A stretch of DNA of 23,750 bases from Chloroflexota bacterium (GCA_015478675.1 JADMIH010000045.1:1-23750); one strand, 5' to 3'. Numbered from the stretch's first letter, positions 1 to 7,135 are shown. The notes: a model not told the origin generated them from the sequence alone. Program-made: numbers and translations.

Positions 1-1
1 G

Positions 2-715
2 GCCGACATGGTGGTGGGCGACAGGCAGGTGCGGCAGATAGAGCACTTCTCTCCGGTCAAGAAGCTGCTCCAAGTCATGGGCAGCTGGGTGGTGCGGCAG
101 GCCTCGGGCACGCCCGTCCCCGACGCGCCCAGTGGTTTCCGCGCCTTCTCACGCGAGGCGGCGCTGCGCCTGAACGTCATTACTAACTATACCTACACCC
201 TCGAAACGATTGTGCAGGCGGGCAAGAAGAATATCAAGATCGCCAGTGTGCCTGTCACCACCAACAACGTCACCCGCCCGTCGCGTCTTGTGAGGGGCAT
301 CTTCAACTATATAAAAAAGTCTTCTGCCACTATAGTACGTATATACGCCTTGTATGAGCCGCTAAAAGTCTTCTTCTATATTGGCCTTTTCCTGATGCTG
401 ATAGCGGCGTATGGCACGATTAGCTTGCTGCTGCGTTACTTCTTTCAGGAGGGCCAGAACTTTCGCCAGACCTTCGAGAGGCATACGCCCACCACTATCG
501 CGACTCTTATCGCGCTGGTATTCGGCTTCCAAATATGGCTGATCGGCTTGCTGGCTGATCTGATCGCCGCCAGCCGCCGCCTCACTGAGGAGACCCTTTA
601 TAGAGTGAAGAGGATGGAGCTTGAACTCTCTGATTTGCGTAAGCGAGGCCAGGTCATAGCCGATCGCCTGGATGCTGCGGAGCATGGGGGCGAGCCGCCT
701 TCGCTGGAATTATGA
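2..715 (+). CDS. Family 2 glycosyltransferase (dolichol-phosphate mannosyltransferase-like), 5'-truncated
   Basis: This is the C-terminal part of a GT2 enzyme that would transfer a sugar from a nucleotide donor to a lipid carrier at the inner face of the membrane. The frame is open to the left edge. The first residues (Ala-Asp-Met-Val-Val-Gly-Asp-Arg) match the internal AD-[IVM]-V-x-G-x-R block of this family, so the ATG at 8 is internal and the true start lies outside the window. The DAPSGFRAF motif and the YTYTLETIVQAG stretch are typical of the catalytic domain. Two hydrophobic segments follow (about nt 362-450 and 505-570), then a charged, probably helical tail. Donor and acceptor cannot be read from the sequence. 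It is followed by a candidate terminator, so it is probably not part of the nuo transcript. Confidence 0.85.
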   Translation, partial: ADMVVGDRQVRQIEHFSPVKKLLQVMGSWVVRQASGTPVPDAPSGFRAFSREAALRLNVITNYTYTLETIVQAGKKNIKIASVPVTTNNVTRPSRLVRGIFNYIKKSSATIVRIYALYEPLKVFFYIGLFLMLIAAYGTISLLLRYFFQEGQNFRQTFERHTPTTIATLIALVFGFQIWLIGLLADLIAASRRLTEETLYRVKRMELELSDLRKRGQVIADRLDAAEHGGEPPSLEL

Positions 716-765
716 ACTACGAGTTATGGCTGCACCTTACGCAAATGACGGCTGACCACCCACGG

Positions 766-816
766 AACCACAAAGAGGGCGACCAGGGCAAAAGGCCCAA
801 AGGTGTTGTGGTTTTT
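766..816 (+). terminator. Candidate terminator after the glycosyltransferase gene
   Basis: AACCACAA (766-773) is complementary to TTGTGGTT (806-813), and the second arm runs into five T (812-816). A smaller stem GGGC/GCCC (786-789/795-798) sits inside the loop. The 32-nt loop is long for an intrinsic terminator, so the call is tentative. Confidence 0.4.
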
Positions 817-971
817 ACGGCGCAGAAGGTGGGGTATAGAAGCAGAGCTCGCCCAGTCGCAAGTCGTCTCTTGCGTGGTGTAAAAGGTTGGCCCGAACCT
901 TGCAGGGTAGAAGGCTGCAAAGCGGCTTGTATGCTTGTTTATATTTACTGTTGTAGGTGGGCAACCTCGCC

Positions 972-1000
972 TTGTATGGCTGAAAAGATTGTGATATAGT
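972..1000 (+). promoter_or_regulatory. Candidate nuo operon promoter
   Basis: TTGTAT (972-977) and TATAGT (995-1000) are separated by 17 bp. The -10 box matches the sigma-70 consensus at five of six positions and the -35 box at three of six. Transcription would start near 1007, giving a leader of about 35 nt that includes the strong nuoA ribosome binding site. Confidence 0.5.
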
Positions 1001-1040
1001 TAACAAGGGCAGGTGGAAAAGTTGTTCGGAGGAGGGAAGT

Positions 1041-1466
1041 ATGAAGATTCTGGCTGCAGCCGCGCAAGCCACCCCGACGCCTCAGCCACAGGACGTGCTC
1101 AACCAAAGCCACTCCTACTGGCTGGTAATGGCCCTCTTCTTTGGGTTAGTGTTGGTTGTGGGCCTCACTATGGTGCTGCTGCCCGCTCTCTTCCGCCCCT
1201 CCGCTCCTAACCCCGTCAAGTCTATGCCGTACGAGTCGGGCATGCCGCCTATCGGGGCTGCTCAGCAGCGCTTCACCGTTCGCTACTACGTTGTTGCTAT
1301 GCTCTTTGTGGTCTTCGATATTGAGGCCGTTTTCTTCTATCCCTGGGCCGTGGCTTTCAACCAGATAGGGTGGTACGGCCTTGTCGAGATGGTTCTCTTT
1401 ATCGCATTATTGCTGGTTGCGTATCTATACGCCTGGAGAAAAGGAGCACTGGATTGGGTCTCTTAG
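1041..1466 (+). CDS. nuoA: NADH-quinone oxidoreductase subunit A
   Basis: NuoA is a small membrane subunit of complex I that lies next to NuoH and NuoJ at the quinone-chamber end of the membrane arm. The 141-residue protein has three hydrophobic segments (about 27-50, 82-103, 113-131). The diagnostic loop YESGMPP (64-70) is followed by [19 protein letters not shown] with the conserved acidic residues D93 and E95, then FFYPWAV. Length is normal for the family (about 120-150). The ATG is 4 nt after the strong purine-rich site GGAGGAGGG (1028-1036). It is the first gene of the operon, and its last 13 nt overlap the TTG start of nuoB, so the two are probably translationally coupled. Confidence 0.97.
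   Translation: MKILAAAAQATPTPQPQDVLNQSHSYWLVMALFFGLVLVVGLTMVLLPALFRPSAPNPVKSMPYESGMPPIGAAQQRFTVRYYVVAMLFVVFDIEAVFFYPWAVAFNQIGWYGLVEMVLFIALLLVAYLYAWRKGALDWVS
1441..1456 (+). promoter_or_regulatory. Ribosome binding site and TTG start of nuoB
   Basis: AAGGAG at 1441-1446 is followed after 7 nt by TTG at 1454-1456. The site lies inside the nuoA coding end. It is the only well-placed initiation signal close to the conserved NuoB N-terminus, and it decides the start of that gene. Confidence 0.7.
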
Positions 1467-1966
1467 TAAATAGATTCCGCCCAAGCGTGGTAACAACCAC
1501 GGCTGACTTTCTGTTCAACTGGGCGCACAGGTATTCGATGTGGCCTCTCATCCTGGGCACAGCTTGCTGTGCTATAGAGATGATGGCGGTGGGTATTTCG
1601 CGCTTCGATATGCTGGAGCGCTTCGGTATGCTCTACCGCTTCTCGCCGCGCCAGAGCGACGTAATGCTCGTCTGTGGCACCGTAACGAAGAAGTTCGCGC
1701 CCGTTATGCGCACAATCTGGGACCAGATGTCCGAGCCGAAGTGGTGCATCGCCGTAGGCAATTGCGCCTCCGCCGGTGGCCCCTTCCCGACCTACGCGGT
1801 TGTGCAGGGAATTGACGAGGTGGTGCCGGTAGATATTTATGTGCCTGGCTGTCCGCCTAATCCCGAAGCAATCTTTTATGGCATCCTGAAGCTTCAGGAG
1901 AAGGTGCAGCAGCAGACGATAGCGCGCACAGGCCCCGCGCCTGAGAAGAAGAAGGCTAACGCGTGA
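1454..1966 (+). CDS. nuoB: NADH-quinone oxidoreductase subunit B
   Basis: NuoB carries cluster N2, the last iron-sulfur centre before the quinone, and sits in the connecting arm with NuoD. All four N2 ligands are visible: adjacent C38-C39 in [10 protein letters not shown]104 in [10 protein letters not shown] and C133 in PGCPPNPEA. Spacings of 65 and 29 equal those of the E. coli protein. I place the start at TTG 1454. AAGGAG (1441-1446) lies 7 nt upstream, and the resulting N-terminus MGLLVNRF is a usual NuoB start. No ATG lies between there and the first conserved residues. An upstream in-frame ATG (1370) would add 28 residues read from inside nuoA in another frame, with no NuoB likeness. 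The product is 170 residues with a Lys/Ala-rich tail. Confidence 0.95.
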   Translation: MGLLVNRFRPSVVTTTADFLFNWAHRYSMWPLILGTACCAIEMMAVGISRFDMLERFGMLYRFSPRQSDVMLVCGTVTKKFAPVMRTIWDQMSEPKWCIAVGNCASAGGPFPTYAVVQGIDEVVPVDIYVPGCPPNPEAIFYGILKLQEKVQQQTIARTGPAPEKKKANA

Positions 1967-2059
1967 AGCGTGATGGGGCAAGGGTGGTAGTGATTGCGTA
2001 TTGCGTAAGTTGAGGGGAAAGAGAGTACATCCACGATCCCTCACGTTTCCACGTTTCAC
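1963..2059 (+). repeat. MITE-like spacer repeat, copy 1 (nuoB-nuoC)
   Basis: The core at 2006-2049 matches the reverse complement of 3987-4030 at 35 of 44 positions without gaps (counted by eye), including a shared 14-nt block ATCCCTCACGTTTC. Both copies are preceded by TTGCGTA. The element may be bounded by GTGAAGCGT (1963-1971, overlapping the nuoB stop) and ACGTTTCAC (2051-2059), a near-perfect 9-bp terminal inverted repeat. An internal stem TGAGGG/CCCTCA (2011-2016/2038-2043) can form. No protein is encoded. Confidence 0.6.
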
Positions 2060-2090
2060 CTTCTACGAGGCCACGCCCAGGAGTAAAGAG

Positions 2091-2624
2091 ATGGCAGATA
2101 CAAATTATGTACCGTTTCGAGGCAAGTACGTGCCGCCGCCCGAAGGGGTAAACCCTGAGCAGCACCCTGCTGTGCAGAAGCTGCGGGCGGTGATGAACGA
2201 TGCTATTGTCGAGGCCACTTCGTTCCGCGATCAGGTGAGCATACGTGTTCATAAGGAGCGGATCGTTGAGGTTTGCTTTTTCCTGCGCGACACCCCTGAG
2301 CTTGAATACGACTTCCTGACAGACCTTACAGCGGTGGATTATCCCGCCCGCCCACAGCGATTTGACGTGGTGCTGCACCTGTACAGCATGACTCGCAACC
2401 ACCTTTTGCGCGTGAAGGCAGCTGTGGGCGAGGGTGAGAGCATACCATCGGTGACGCCCGTCTGGAAGGGCGCTAACTGGGAAGAGCGGGAGTGCTTTGA
2501 TATGTTCGGCGTCATCTTCACCGGCCACCCGGATTTGCGCCGCATACTTCTTCCTGAAGATTGGGAGGGCTACCCTCTGCGTAAGGATTACCCCCTAGCG
2601 GGGTATGGAACCTACACTTCGTGA
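2091..2624 (+). CDS. nuoC: NADH-quinone oxidoreductase subunit C
   Basis: NuoC is a peripheral 30-kDa-type subunit of the connecting arm that helps hold NuoD and NuoI; it carries no cofactor. The 177-residue product contains the family signature near its C-terminus: [23 protein letters not shown], then [24 protein letters not shown]. An earlier block [22 protein letters not shown] is also typical. The start is ATG 2091, 7 nt after AGGAG (2079-2083). A longer in-frame reading from TTG 2001 would translate the intergenic repeat and is rejected. The gene is separate from nuoD, unlike the nuoCD fusion of E. coli. The 124-bp gap from nuoB is filled by a repeat. Confidence 0.96.
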   Translation: MADTNYVPFRGKYVPPPEGVNPEQHPAVQKLRAVMNDAIVEATSFRDQVSIRVHKERIVEVCFFLRDTPELEYDFLTDLTAVDYPARPQRFDVVLHLYSMTRNHLLRVKAAVGEGESIPSVTPVWKGANWEERECFDMFGVIFTGHPDLRRILLPEDWEGYPLRKDYPLAGYGTYTS

Positions 2625-2642
2625 ACCGCTTCTAGGCATCAG

Positions 2643-2674
2643 GAATTACTATCTGAAAGGGCCAACTGTAATTC
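2643..2674. repeat. Inverted repeat in the nuoC-nuoD spacer
   Basis: GAATTAC (2643-2649) and GTAATTC (2668-2674) form a perfect 7-bp stem with an 18-nt loop. It lies in the 75-bp gap between nuoC and nuoD and has no T run, so it does not look like a terminator. A transcript-processing or small-repeat origin is possible. Confidence 0.35.
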
Positions 2675-2699
2675 GTAACCTGAGATCGAGGGTAAAGTT

Positions 2700-3983
2700 A
2701 TGGCTATCGAAGAGCGCGACGTAGACCCCGTAACGGGGCGACGCGATGATGGCACAATGATAAATGAAGTGGTTGTGCAGACAGGGATAGGCCCTGAGCG
2801 CAGCGCTATCGTGCCGAACACAGGCGAGATGAGCCTGAATCTTGGCCCTCAGCACCCTTCCACGCACGGCGTGTTGCGCGTGCTGCTGGAGCTTGACGGC
2901 GAGGTTGTGAAGAAGGCGATACCCGACCTCGGCTATTTGCACAGGGGAATAGAAAAGCTGGGCGAGTATCGGCAGTACAACCAGTTTGTCCCCTGGACAG
3001 ACCGCACAGACTACGTGGCGGCCTTTACGGGCAACCTGGCGTTCGTGAAAGCTGTCGAGGAGCTGATGGGGATAGAGGTGCCTGAGCGCGGGCAGTATCT
3101 GCGGATTATCTTTTCAGAGTTGCAGCGGTTGGCTTCTCACCTTCTGTGGCTTGGCACACACGTGATGGACCTCGGCGCTATCTCCGTATTCCTCTACTCT
3201 ATGCGCGAGCGCGAGCTTATACTTGACTTGCTGGAGATGCAGACAGGGGCGCGCCTCACACTTAACGCGCAGAGGGTAGGTGGCTTTCCGAAGGATATTC
3301 CGGTCGGCTTCCGCGAGAAGCTGGAGGAGTTCCTGGCGATTATGCCGGGGCGCATTAAAGAGTACGACACCCTGCTGGCAGAAAACCCGATCTTCCTGCG
3401 CCGCGTAAAGGGTGTGGGTGTCATATCAGCTGACGACGCTATACAGTGGGGCGTTACAGGTCCATCGCTGCGCGGCTCAGGTGTGGCCTACGACGTGCGT
3501 AAGGCTCACCCTTATTGCTTCTACGACCGTATGGATTTCGAGGTGCCGGTGGGCACACACGGTGATGTTTACGACCGGTTCCTGGTGCGGATGGAGGAGA
3601 TGAGGCAGAGCGTAAAGATAATCCGCCAGGCGGTTGATCAGCTACCTGACGGCCCTGTAAAAACGCAGGATATACGTGTAGCTCTCCCTTCCAAAGAGGA
3701 GACGATGACGAGCATCGAGGCGATGCAGCGTCACTTTATACTGGTGATACACGGCTTCCGAGCGCCTGTGGGCGAATATTACTCGGCGGTCGAGTCGCCG
3801 AAGGGGGAGCTAGGTTGGTATATAGTGTCGAATGGTGAGAACCACGCCTATCGCGCGCGCAACCGAGCGCCCTCTTTCGTCAACTTGCAGGCTCTGCCTG
3901 TGATGAGTGAAGGCGGCATGATAGCCGACGTGGTAGCTAATATAGGCTCGATTGATATTGTGGTGGGTGAGGTGGACAGGTAG
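2700..3983 (+). CDS. nuoD: NADH-quinone oxidoreductase subunit D
   Basis: NuoD is the 49-kDa subunit that, with NuoB and NuoH, forms the quinone-binding pocket where cluster N2 reduces quinone. The 427-residue protein shows LGPQHPSTHGVLR (H52 and H56), and TDRTDYVAA with the conserved quinone-head tyrosine at Y105. It also has the hydrogenase-large-subunit-like core and the classic ending DIVVGEVDR. The first 40 or so residues are a charged extension before the conserved NTGEMSLNLGPQHP block. The start ATG 2700 follows GAGGGTAAAG. An internal ATG at 2757 would still keep the whole conserved domain, so the exact N-terminus is less sure than the identity. Confidence 0.97.
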   Translation: MAIEERDVDPVTGRRDDGTMINEVVVQTGIGPERSAIVPNTGEMSLNLGPQHPSTHGVLRVLLELDGEVVKKAIPDLGYLHRGIEKLGEYRQYNQFVPWTDRTDYVAAFTGNLAFVKAVEELMGIEVPERGQYLRIIFSELQRLASHLLWLGTHVMDLGAISVFLYSMRERELILDLLEMQTGARLTLNAQRVGGFPKDIPVGFREKLEEFLAIMPGRIKEYDTLLAENPIFLRRVKGVGVISADDAIQWGVTGPSLRGSGVAYDVRKAHPYCFYDRMDFEVPVGTHGDVYDRFLVRMEEMRQSVKIIRQAVDQLPDGPVKTQDIRVALPSKEETMTSIEAMQRHFILVIHGFRAPVGEYYSAVESPKGELGWYIVSNGENHAYRARNRAPSFVNLQALPVMSEGGMIADVVANIGSIDIVVGEVDR

Positions 3984-3984
3984 G

Positions 3985-4060
3985 GCGAAACGTGAGGGAT
4001 TATGGACCTACCGTCTTTATCCCCAACTTACTCAGGTACGCAAAACTCATTACGTTTCAC
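3985..4060 (-). repeat. MITE-like spacer repeat, copy 2 (nuoD-nuoE, inverted)
   Basis: This 76-nt element begins with GCGAAACGT (3985-3993) and ends with ACGTTTCAC (4052-4060), a 9-bp terminal inverted repeat with one mismatch. Read on the minus strand, 4030-3987 aligns with 2006-2049 at 35 of 44 positions, and TTGCGTA (4043-4037) precedes it as in copy 1. It starts two bases after the nuoD stop and ends just before the nuoE ribosome binding site. Confidence 0.6.
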
Positions 4061-4079
4061 GAGCAAGGAGCATCTGCTG

Positions 4080-4988
4080 ATGGGCGACAATCAGATGGGC
4101 AGCGAGGGCGAGGCTACGGGATATAACGATCCGAGCAAGGCTGAGCAGCCGGAGCATATCGGGCTGGATTTGAGGAGCGTGCGTAGCGGCGATCTGGCTC
4201 CCTACGAGGAGCGGTCGCTACCTGCCCACCTTGAGGATAGCACAGCTATCTCGCCTGCCAGGGCCATTCCTCCTGCTGAGATCACCAATCTCCTGGACCG
4301 CTATCGCCACATTGACCCTATTGAGGCTATGATTCCTGTCTTTCAGGAGATACAGACCAGCTACGGCTACATAACCCAGGACGTAGCCGACCAGGTGTCG
4401 TCTGAGCTTGGCATCTCGGTTACTGAGGTGTACGGGGTGCTCACTTTTTACTCATTCTTCAGGTACACGCCGCGCGGCGGGCACGTGATAATGACCTGCG
4501 AAGGCACGGGGTGCTATGTGCGTGGGGCGGGCAAGGTGCGCGGCGCGGTAGAAGCACGCCTTGGCGTTGGCCCTGGGGAGACAAGCGCGGATGGGCGCTT
4601 CACTTTTGAGCCACAATCTATATGCCTTGGGGCATGCGATCTCGGCCCTCTGGTCGAGATCGAAGGCGCTTACTACTCGTATGTCACGCCTGAGAAGATG
4701 GACGCTATAATCACACAATGGTACGAATCAGGTGATGACAGGCCGGTGGGCGATAAGATGACCGGGGGCCATGCGCCTCACTATGAGGAGAACTACGGCT
4801 TCGGCCCCAGGTCGGACGAACTCTACGCAGGATACGACGTGGCGCAATTTATGCCCCAAAGCAGCGGAGGCACGGGGACGACAGCCGCTACAGCCACTCA
4901 AGCGCCGCCGGAGGTGCAACATCGTGTGCAGGATACACCTCCCACGCCGCAGCCCGGTGGGGCGGCAGGAGCGCAAAGCCAAAGCTGA
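4080..4988 (+). CDS. nuoE: NADH-quinone oxidoreductase subunit E, with N- and C-terminal extensions
   Basis: NuoE is the 24-kDa thioredoxin-fold subunit that carries [2Fe-2S] cluster N1a next to the FMN of NuoF. Ligands are C140 and C145 (CEGTGC) and C182 and C186 (CLGAC). The upstream helical part (IDPIEAMIPVFQEIQTSYGYI, then LGISVTEVYGVLTFYSFF) is standard. At 302 residues it is almost twice the usual 160-180. About 60 charged residues precede the core, and some 85 residues rich in Gly, Pro, Gln, Thr and Ala follow it, probably disordered. The start is ATG 4080, 9 nt after AAGGAG (4065-4070). The in-frame ATG at 4002 lies inside the intergenic repeat and has no such site. The gap to nuoF is 59 bp. 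Confidence 0.94.
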   Translation: MGDNQMGSEGEATGYNDPSKAEQPEHIGLDLRSVRSGDLAPYEERSLPAHLEDSTAISPARAIPPAEITNLLDRYRHIDPIEAMIPVFQEIQTSYGYITQDVADQVSSELGISVTEVYGVLTFYSFFRYTPRGGHVIMTCEGTGCYVRGAGKVRGAVEARLGVGPGETSADGRFTFEPQSICLGACDLGPLVEIEGAYYSYVTPEKMDAIITQWYESGDDRPVGDKMTGGHAPHYEENYGFGPRSDELYAGYDVAQFMPQSSGGTGTTAATATQAPPEVQHRVQDTPPTPQPGGAAGAQSQS

Positions 4989-5047
4989 ATACATAAGAGC
5001 CAGAACGAAAGCTGGGTCACGGATGTAGGAGTGGATCGGAGTAAGAG

Positions 5048-6961
5048 ATGAGCGAAGTAGCACATTATTATCCGCTTGATGTTACGCGGCGGATGCAGAT
5101 CACGCGTGAGCAGTTCGAGGCACGCCAACAGGGAGCGCGTAAGCGCTGGCAGGCCACCATGACGCAGGCTGATGTGCCTGTGATCGTGGTGCCGTGGGGG
5201 TCGTCGTCGGTGGCGCATGGCTCTGTTACCACTTTTGAGGCGATCCGCGAGTGGGTATCGAGCAATGGCGTGAAAGCTGTAGTGCGCCGGGCGGGGCCGA
5301 TGGGCACTGATTACCTGGAGCCGCAGGTAGACATTATAATGTCTGGGCAGCCGCGCATCTCCTATGCGCATATCACCGCCGACAAGGTGCCCGATTTGCT
5401 GGAGAGTGTGTTGCGCCGAAACGACCTGCGCCCTGACCTTGCTATGTGCATATATGGCACAGACGAATGGGATGGCGCGGAGGTTGGAGTACGGGGCATA
5501 CCGGCAGCCAAAGAGCTGGACTTCTGGAAGCTGCAACAGCGCGTAGTTGCCCGCAACCTGGGCTATATTGACCCCGAAGCCATAGATGACTACATAGCAC
5601 GTGGGGGTTACGAGGCGCTCAAGCGTGTGCTCTTTGGCATGAACCAGGAGGAGGTCATCAAGACGGTGACCGACGCGGGGCTGCGCGGGCGGGGGGGGGC
5701 AGGCTTCCCGGCGGGTGTCAAGTGGGATGGTGGGCGCAAGGCCCGCAAAAGCCCCAAGTATGTTATCTGTAACGCCCACGAAGGTGAGCCTAACGTCTTC
5801 AAGGACCGCCGCTTATTAGAAGGCGATCCACATCTTGTCCTGGAGGGGATGATAATCCAGTGCTTCGCGGTAGGCACTCCCTGGGCTTATTTCTATGTGG
5901 GCGATGAGTACCCTCTGGCAATCCACCGGACCAAAGTAGCTGTGCAACAAGCTTACGCAGCAGGTATCCTGGGCGACAATATCATGGGCTCGGGCTTCTC
6001 GTGCCATGTGGATGTGCAGATGGGTGGGGGCGCGTATATATCGGGCGAGGCTTCCGCGCTCATGTTTGGTATTGAGGGAAAGCGTGCCATGCCGCGCACC
6101 AAGCCGCCGCGCTCCGTTGAGGCGGGACTTTTCAGCTTGCCAACTGTCGTGAACAACGTCGAGACTATGGCCTGTGTTCCGCCTATCATGATTAATGGGG
6201 CGGAGTGGTTCGCGGGAATAGGCACCGAGAAGAGCAAAGGGACCAAGCTGTTTACTCTAATGGGTTCTATAGAGCAGACAGGGATGTACGAGCTGCCCCT
6301 GGGCCGCACCATGCGCGAGCTTGTCTACACCTGTGGTGGGGGCACTCTCAACAGTAGACCTTTCAAGGCTATACAGACGGGCGGGCCATCGGGTGGGTGT
6401 TTGCCCGAAGAATACCTTGACGTTATCATGGACTTCGATTCACTCGACAAGTACGGCGGCACGATGGGTTCGGGTGGTTATGTGGTGTATGACGATACTA
6501 CCTGCATAGTGGATATGAGCCGCTACTTTGGGCGCTTCAACCGTTACCAGTCGTGTGGCAAGTGTGTGCCTTGTCGCATCGGCACGAAGAATCTGCTGCA
6601 CATGGTTGACCGGATAGCGCTGGGTGGCGGAAGGCCCCAAGACATACCTATCATGGAGAAGTGGAGCGATCATGTAGTTGAGATGTCGCTCTGCGGCCTG
6701 GGGCAGACAGCGCCTTTGCCTCTGGTTGGCGGCTTGCGCTACTTCCGGGAGGAGTTTAACGAGCATATTGTGCAAAAGTATTGCCGGGCCGAAGTATGCG
6801 AAGCGCTTGTAGAGCGGAATCTACTTGCCCAGGGCATGCCAGCGCCGGGCCAGGTGCAGCAAGGGTGGGTTGAGGAGCGGTTCTTGCCTGCCCGCATTGG
6901 CGAGCGATACCGCCAGCAGTTTGGCGCGATCACGCAGAATGGTGGCAACGGTCAAGCTTAG
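5048..6961 (+). CDS. nuoF: NADH-quinone oxidoreductase subunit F, HydB-like long form
   Basis: NuoF normally binds NADH and FMN and carries [4Fe-4S] cluster N3. The FMN loop GRGGAGFP and the N3 ligands C503, C506, C509 and C549 are present. At 637 residues it exceeds the E. coli type (about 445). The extra N-terminal domain (about 45-130) aligns with the thioredoxin-like [2Fe-2S] domain of HydB/HndC/HoxF proteins, but its cluster motifs read GSSSVAHG (51-58) and GPMGTDYLEP (83-92), and the first Cys of the protein is C134. The usual NADEGEPG is NAHEGEPN (242-249), and the usual GAYICGEETAL is GAYISGEASAL (328-338). After N3, the motif YCRAEVC (C579, C584) resembles the entry to the C-terminal ferredoxin domain of HydB, which is absent. 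The electron donor is therefore less certain than the gene name suggests. Confidence 0.93.
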   Translation: MSEVAHYYPLDVTRRMQITREQFEARQQGARKRWQATMTQADVPVIVVPWGSSSVAHGSVTTFEAIREWVSSNGVKAVVRRAGPMGTDYLEPQVDIIMSGQPRISYAHITADKVPDLLESVLRRNDLRPDLAMCIYGTDEWDGAEVGVRGIPAAKELDFWKLQQRVVARNLGYIDPEAIDDYIARGGYEALKRVLFGMNQEEVIKTVTDAGLRGRGGAGFPAGVKWDGGRKARKSPKYVICNAHEGEPNVFKDRRLLEGDPHLVLEGMIIQCFAVGTPWAYFYVGDEYPLAIHRTKVAVQQAYAAGILGDNIMGSGFSCHVDVQMGGGAYISGEASALMFGIEGKRAMPRTKPPRSVEAGLFSLPTVVNNVETMACVPPIMINGAEWFAGIGTEKSKGTKLFTLMGSIEQTGMYELPLGRTMRELVYTCGGGTLNSRPFKAIQTGGPSGGCLPEEYLDVIMDFDSLDKYGGTMGSGGYVVYDDTTCIVDMSRYFGRFNRYQSCGKCVPCRIGTKNLLHMVDRIALGGGRPQDIPIMEKWSDHVVEMSLCGLGQTAPLPLVGGLRYFREEFNEHIVQKYCRAEVCEALVERNLLAQGMPAPGQVQQGWVEERFLPARIGERYRQQFGAITQNGGNGQA

Positions 6962-7103
6962 GGCGCCGCGGGGCGCATTGATTGATGATGCAGATATATT
7001 TATAGTGACAACGGCGTTAGTACATGGGCTGGTGATAGTCACAAATCACGAGTGGCACTTCAATCGCATTGCTGGTTTGCCTATCGAAAATTGGCTGCTA
7101 TAA
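6960..7103 (+). pseudogene. VapC-type PIN-domain toxin remnant (3' end only)
   Basis: This frame encodes about 47 residues matching the C-terminal third of VapC-type PIN ribonucleases: GALIDDADIFIVTTALVHG, then LVIVTNHEWHFNRIAGLPIENWLL and a TAA stop. The DDAD acidic cluster, the VTN motif and the F-x-R-I-x-G-L-x-x-E-N-W ending are diagnostic. The N-terminal two thirds, which carry the first catalytic Asp and the Glu, are missing. Upstream the same frame runs into the 3' end of nuoF out of register, with no homology. There is no start codon, no ribosome binding site and no vapB antitoxin, so it is a dead fragment filling most of the 174-bp nuoF-nuoG spacer. Confidence 0.8.
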
Positions 7104-7135
7104 AATAGCAACAGGGCTAAATTGAGGAGCATTTC

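Larger units (their letters stand above)
716..1040. other. 325-bp intergenic region upstream of nuoA
   Basis: No convincing protein-coding gene is seen here. Short open frames on both strands have composition unlike a real protein and no family motif. In order it contains a candidate terminator (766-816), three consecutive small inverted repeats (858-875, 884-901, 901-919), a candidate sigma-70-type promoter (972-1000) and the nuoA ribosome binding site GGAGGAGGG (1028-1036). The hairpins lie upstream of the predicted transcription start, so they would be transcribed only from an earlier promoter or by read-through. Confidence 0.6.

Noticed and set aside
712..999. Open frame of 95 codons on the + strand (and a 67-codon one on the minus strand) after the glycosyltransferase
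   Set aside because: Composition is Cys/Trp/Arg-rich and unlike a folded protein, there is no good ribosome binding site, and the region is crossed by inverted repeats and the nuo promoter.
2001..2090. N-terminal extension of NuoC from TTG 2001
   Set aside because: It would translate the intergenic repeat. ATG 2091 has AGGAG at ideal spacing and leads directly into the family domain.
4002..4079. N-terminal extension of NuoE from ATG 4002
   Set aside because: This ATG is inside the inverted copy of the spacer repeat and has no ribosome binding site. ATG 4080 has AAGGAG upstream.
4898..5779. Minus-strand open frame of 293 codons across nuoE/nuoF
   Set aside because: It lies opposite well-supported genes, has no recognisable motif, and is typical of antisense open frames in GC-rich coding DNA.
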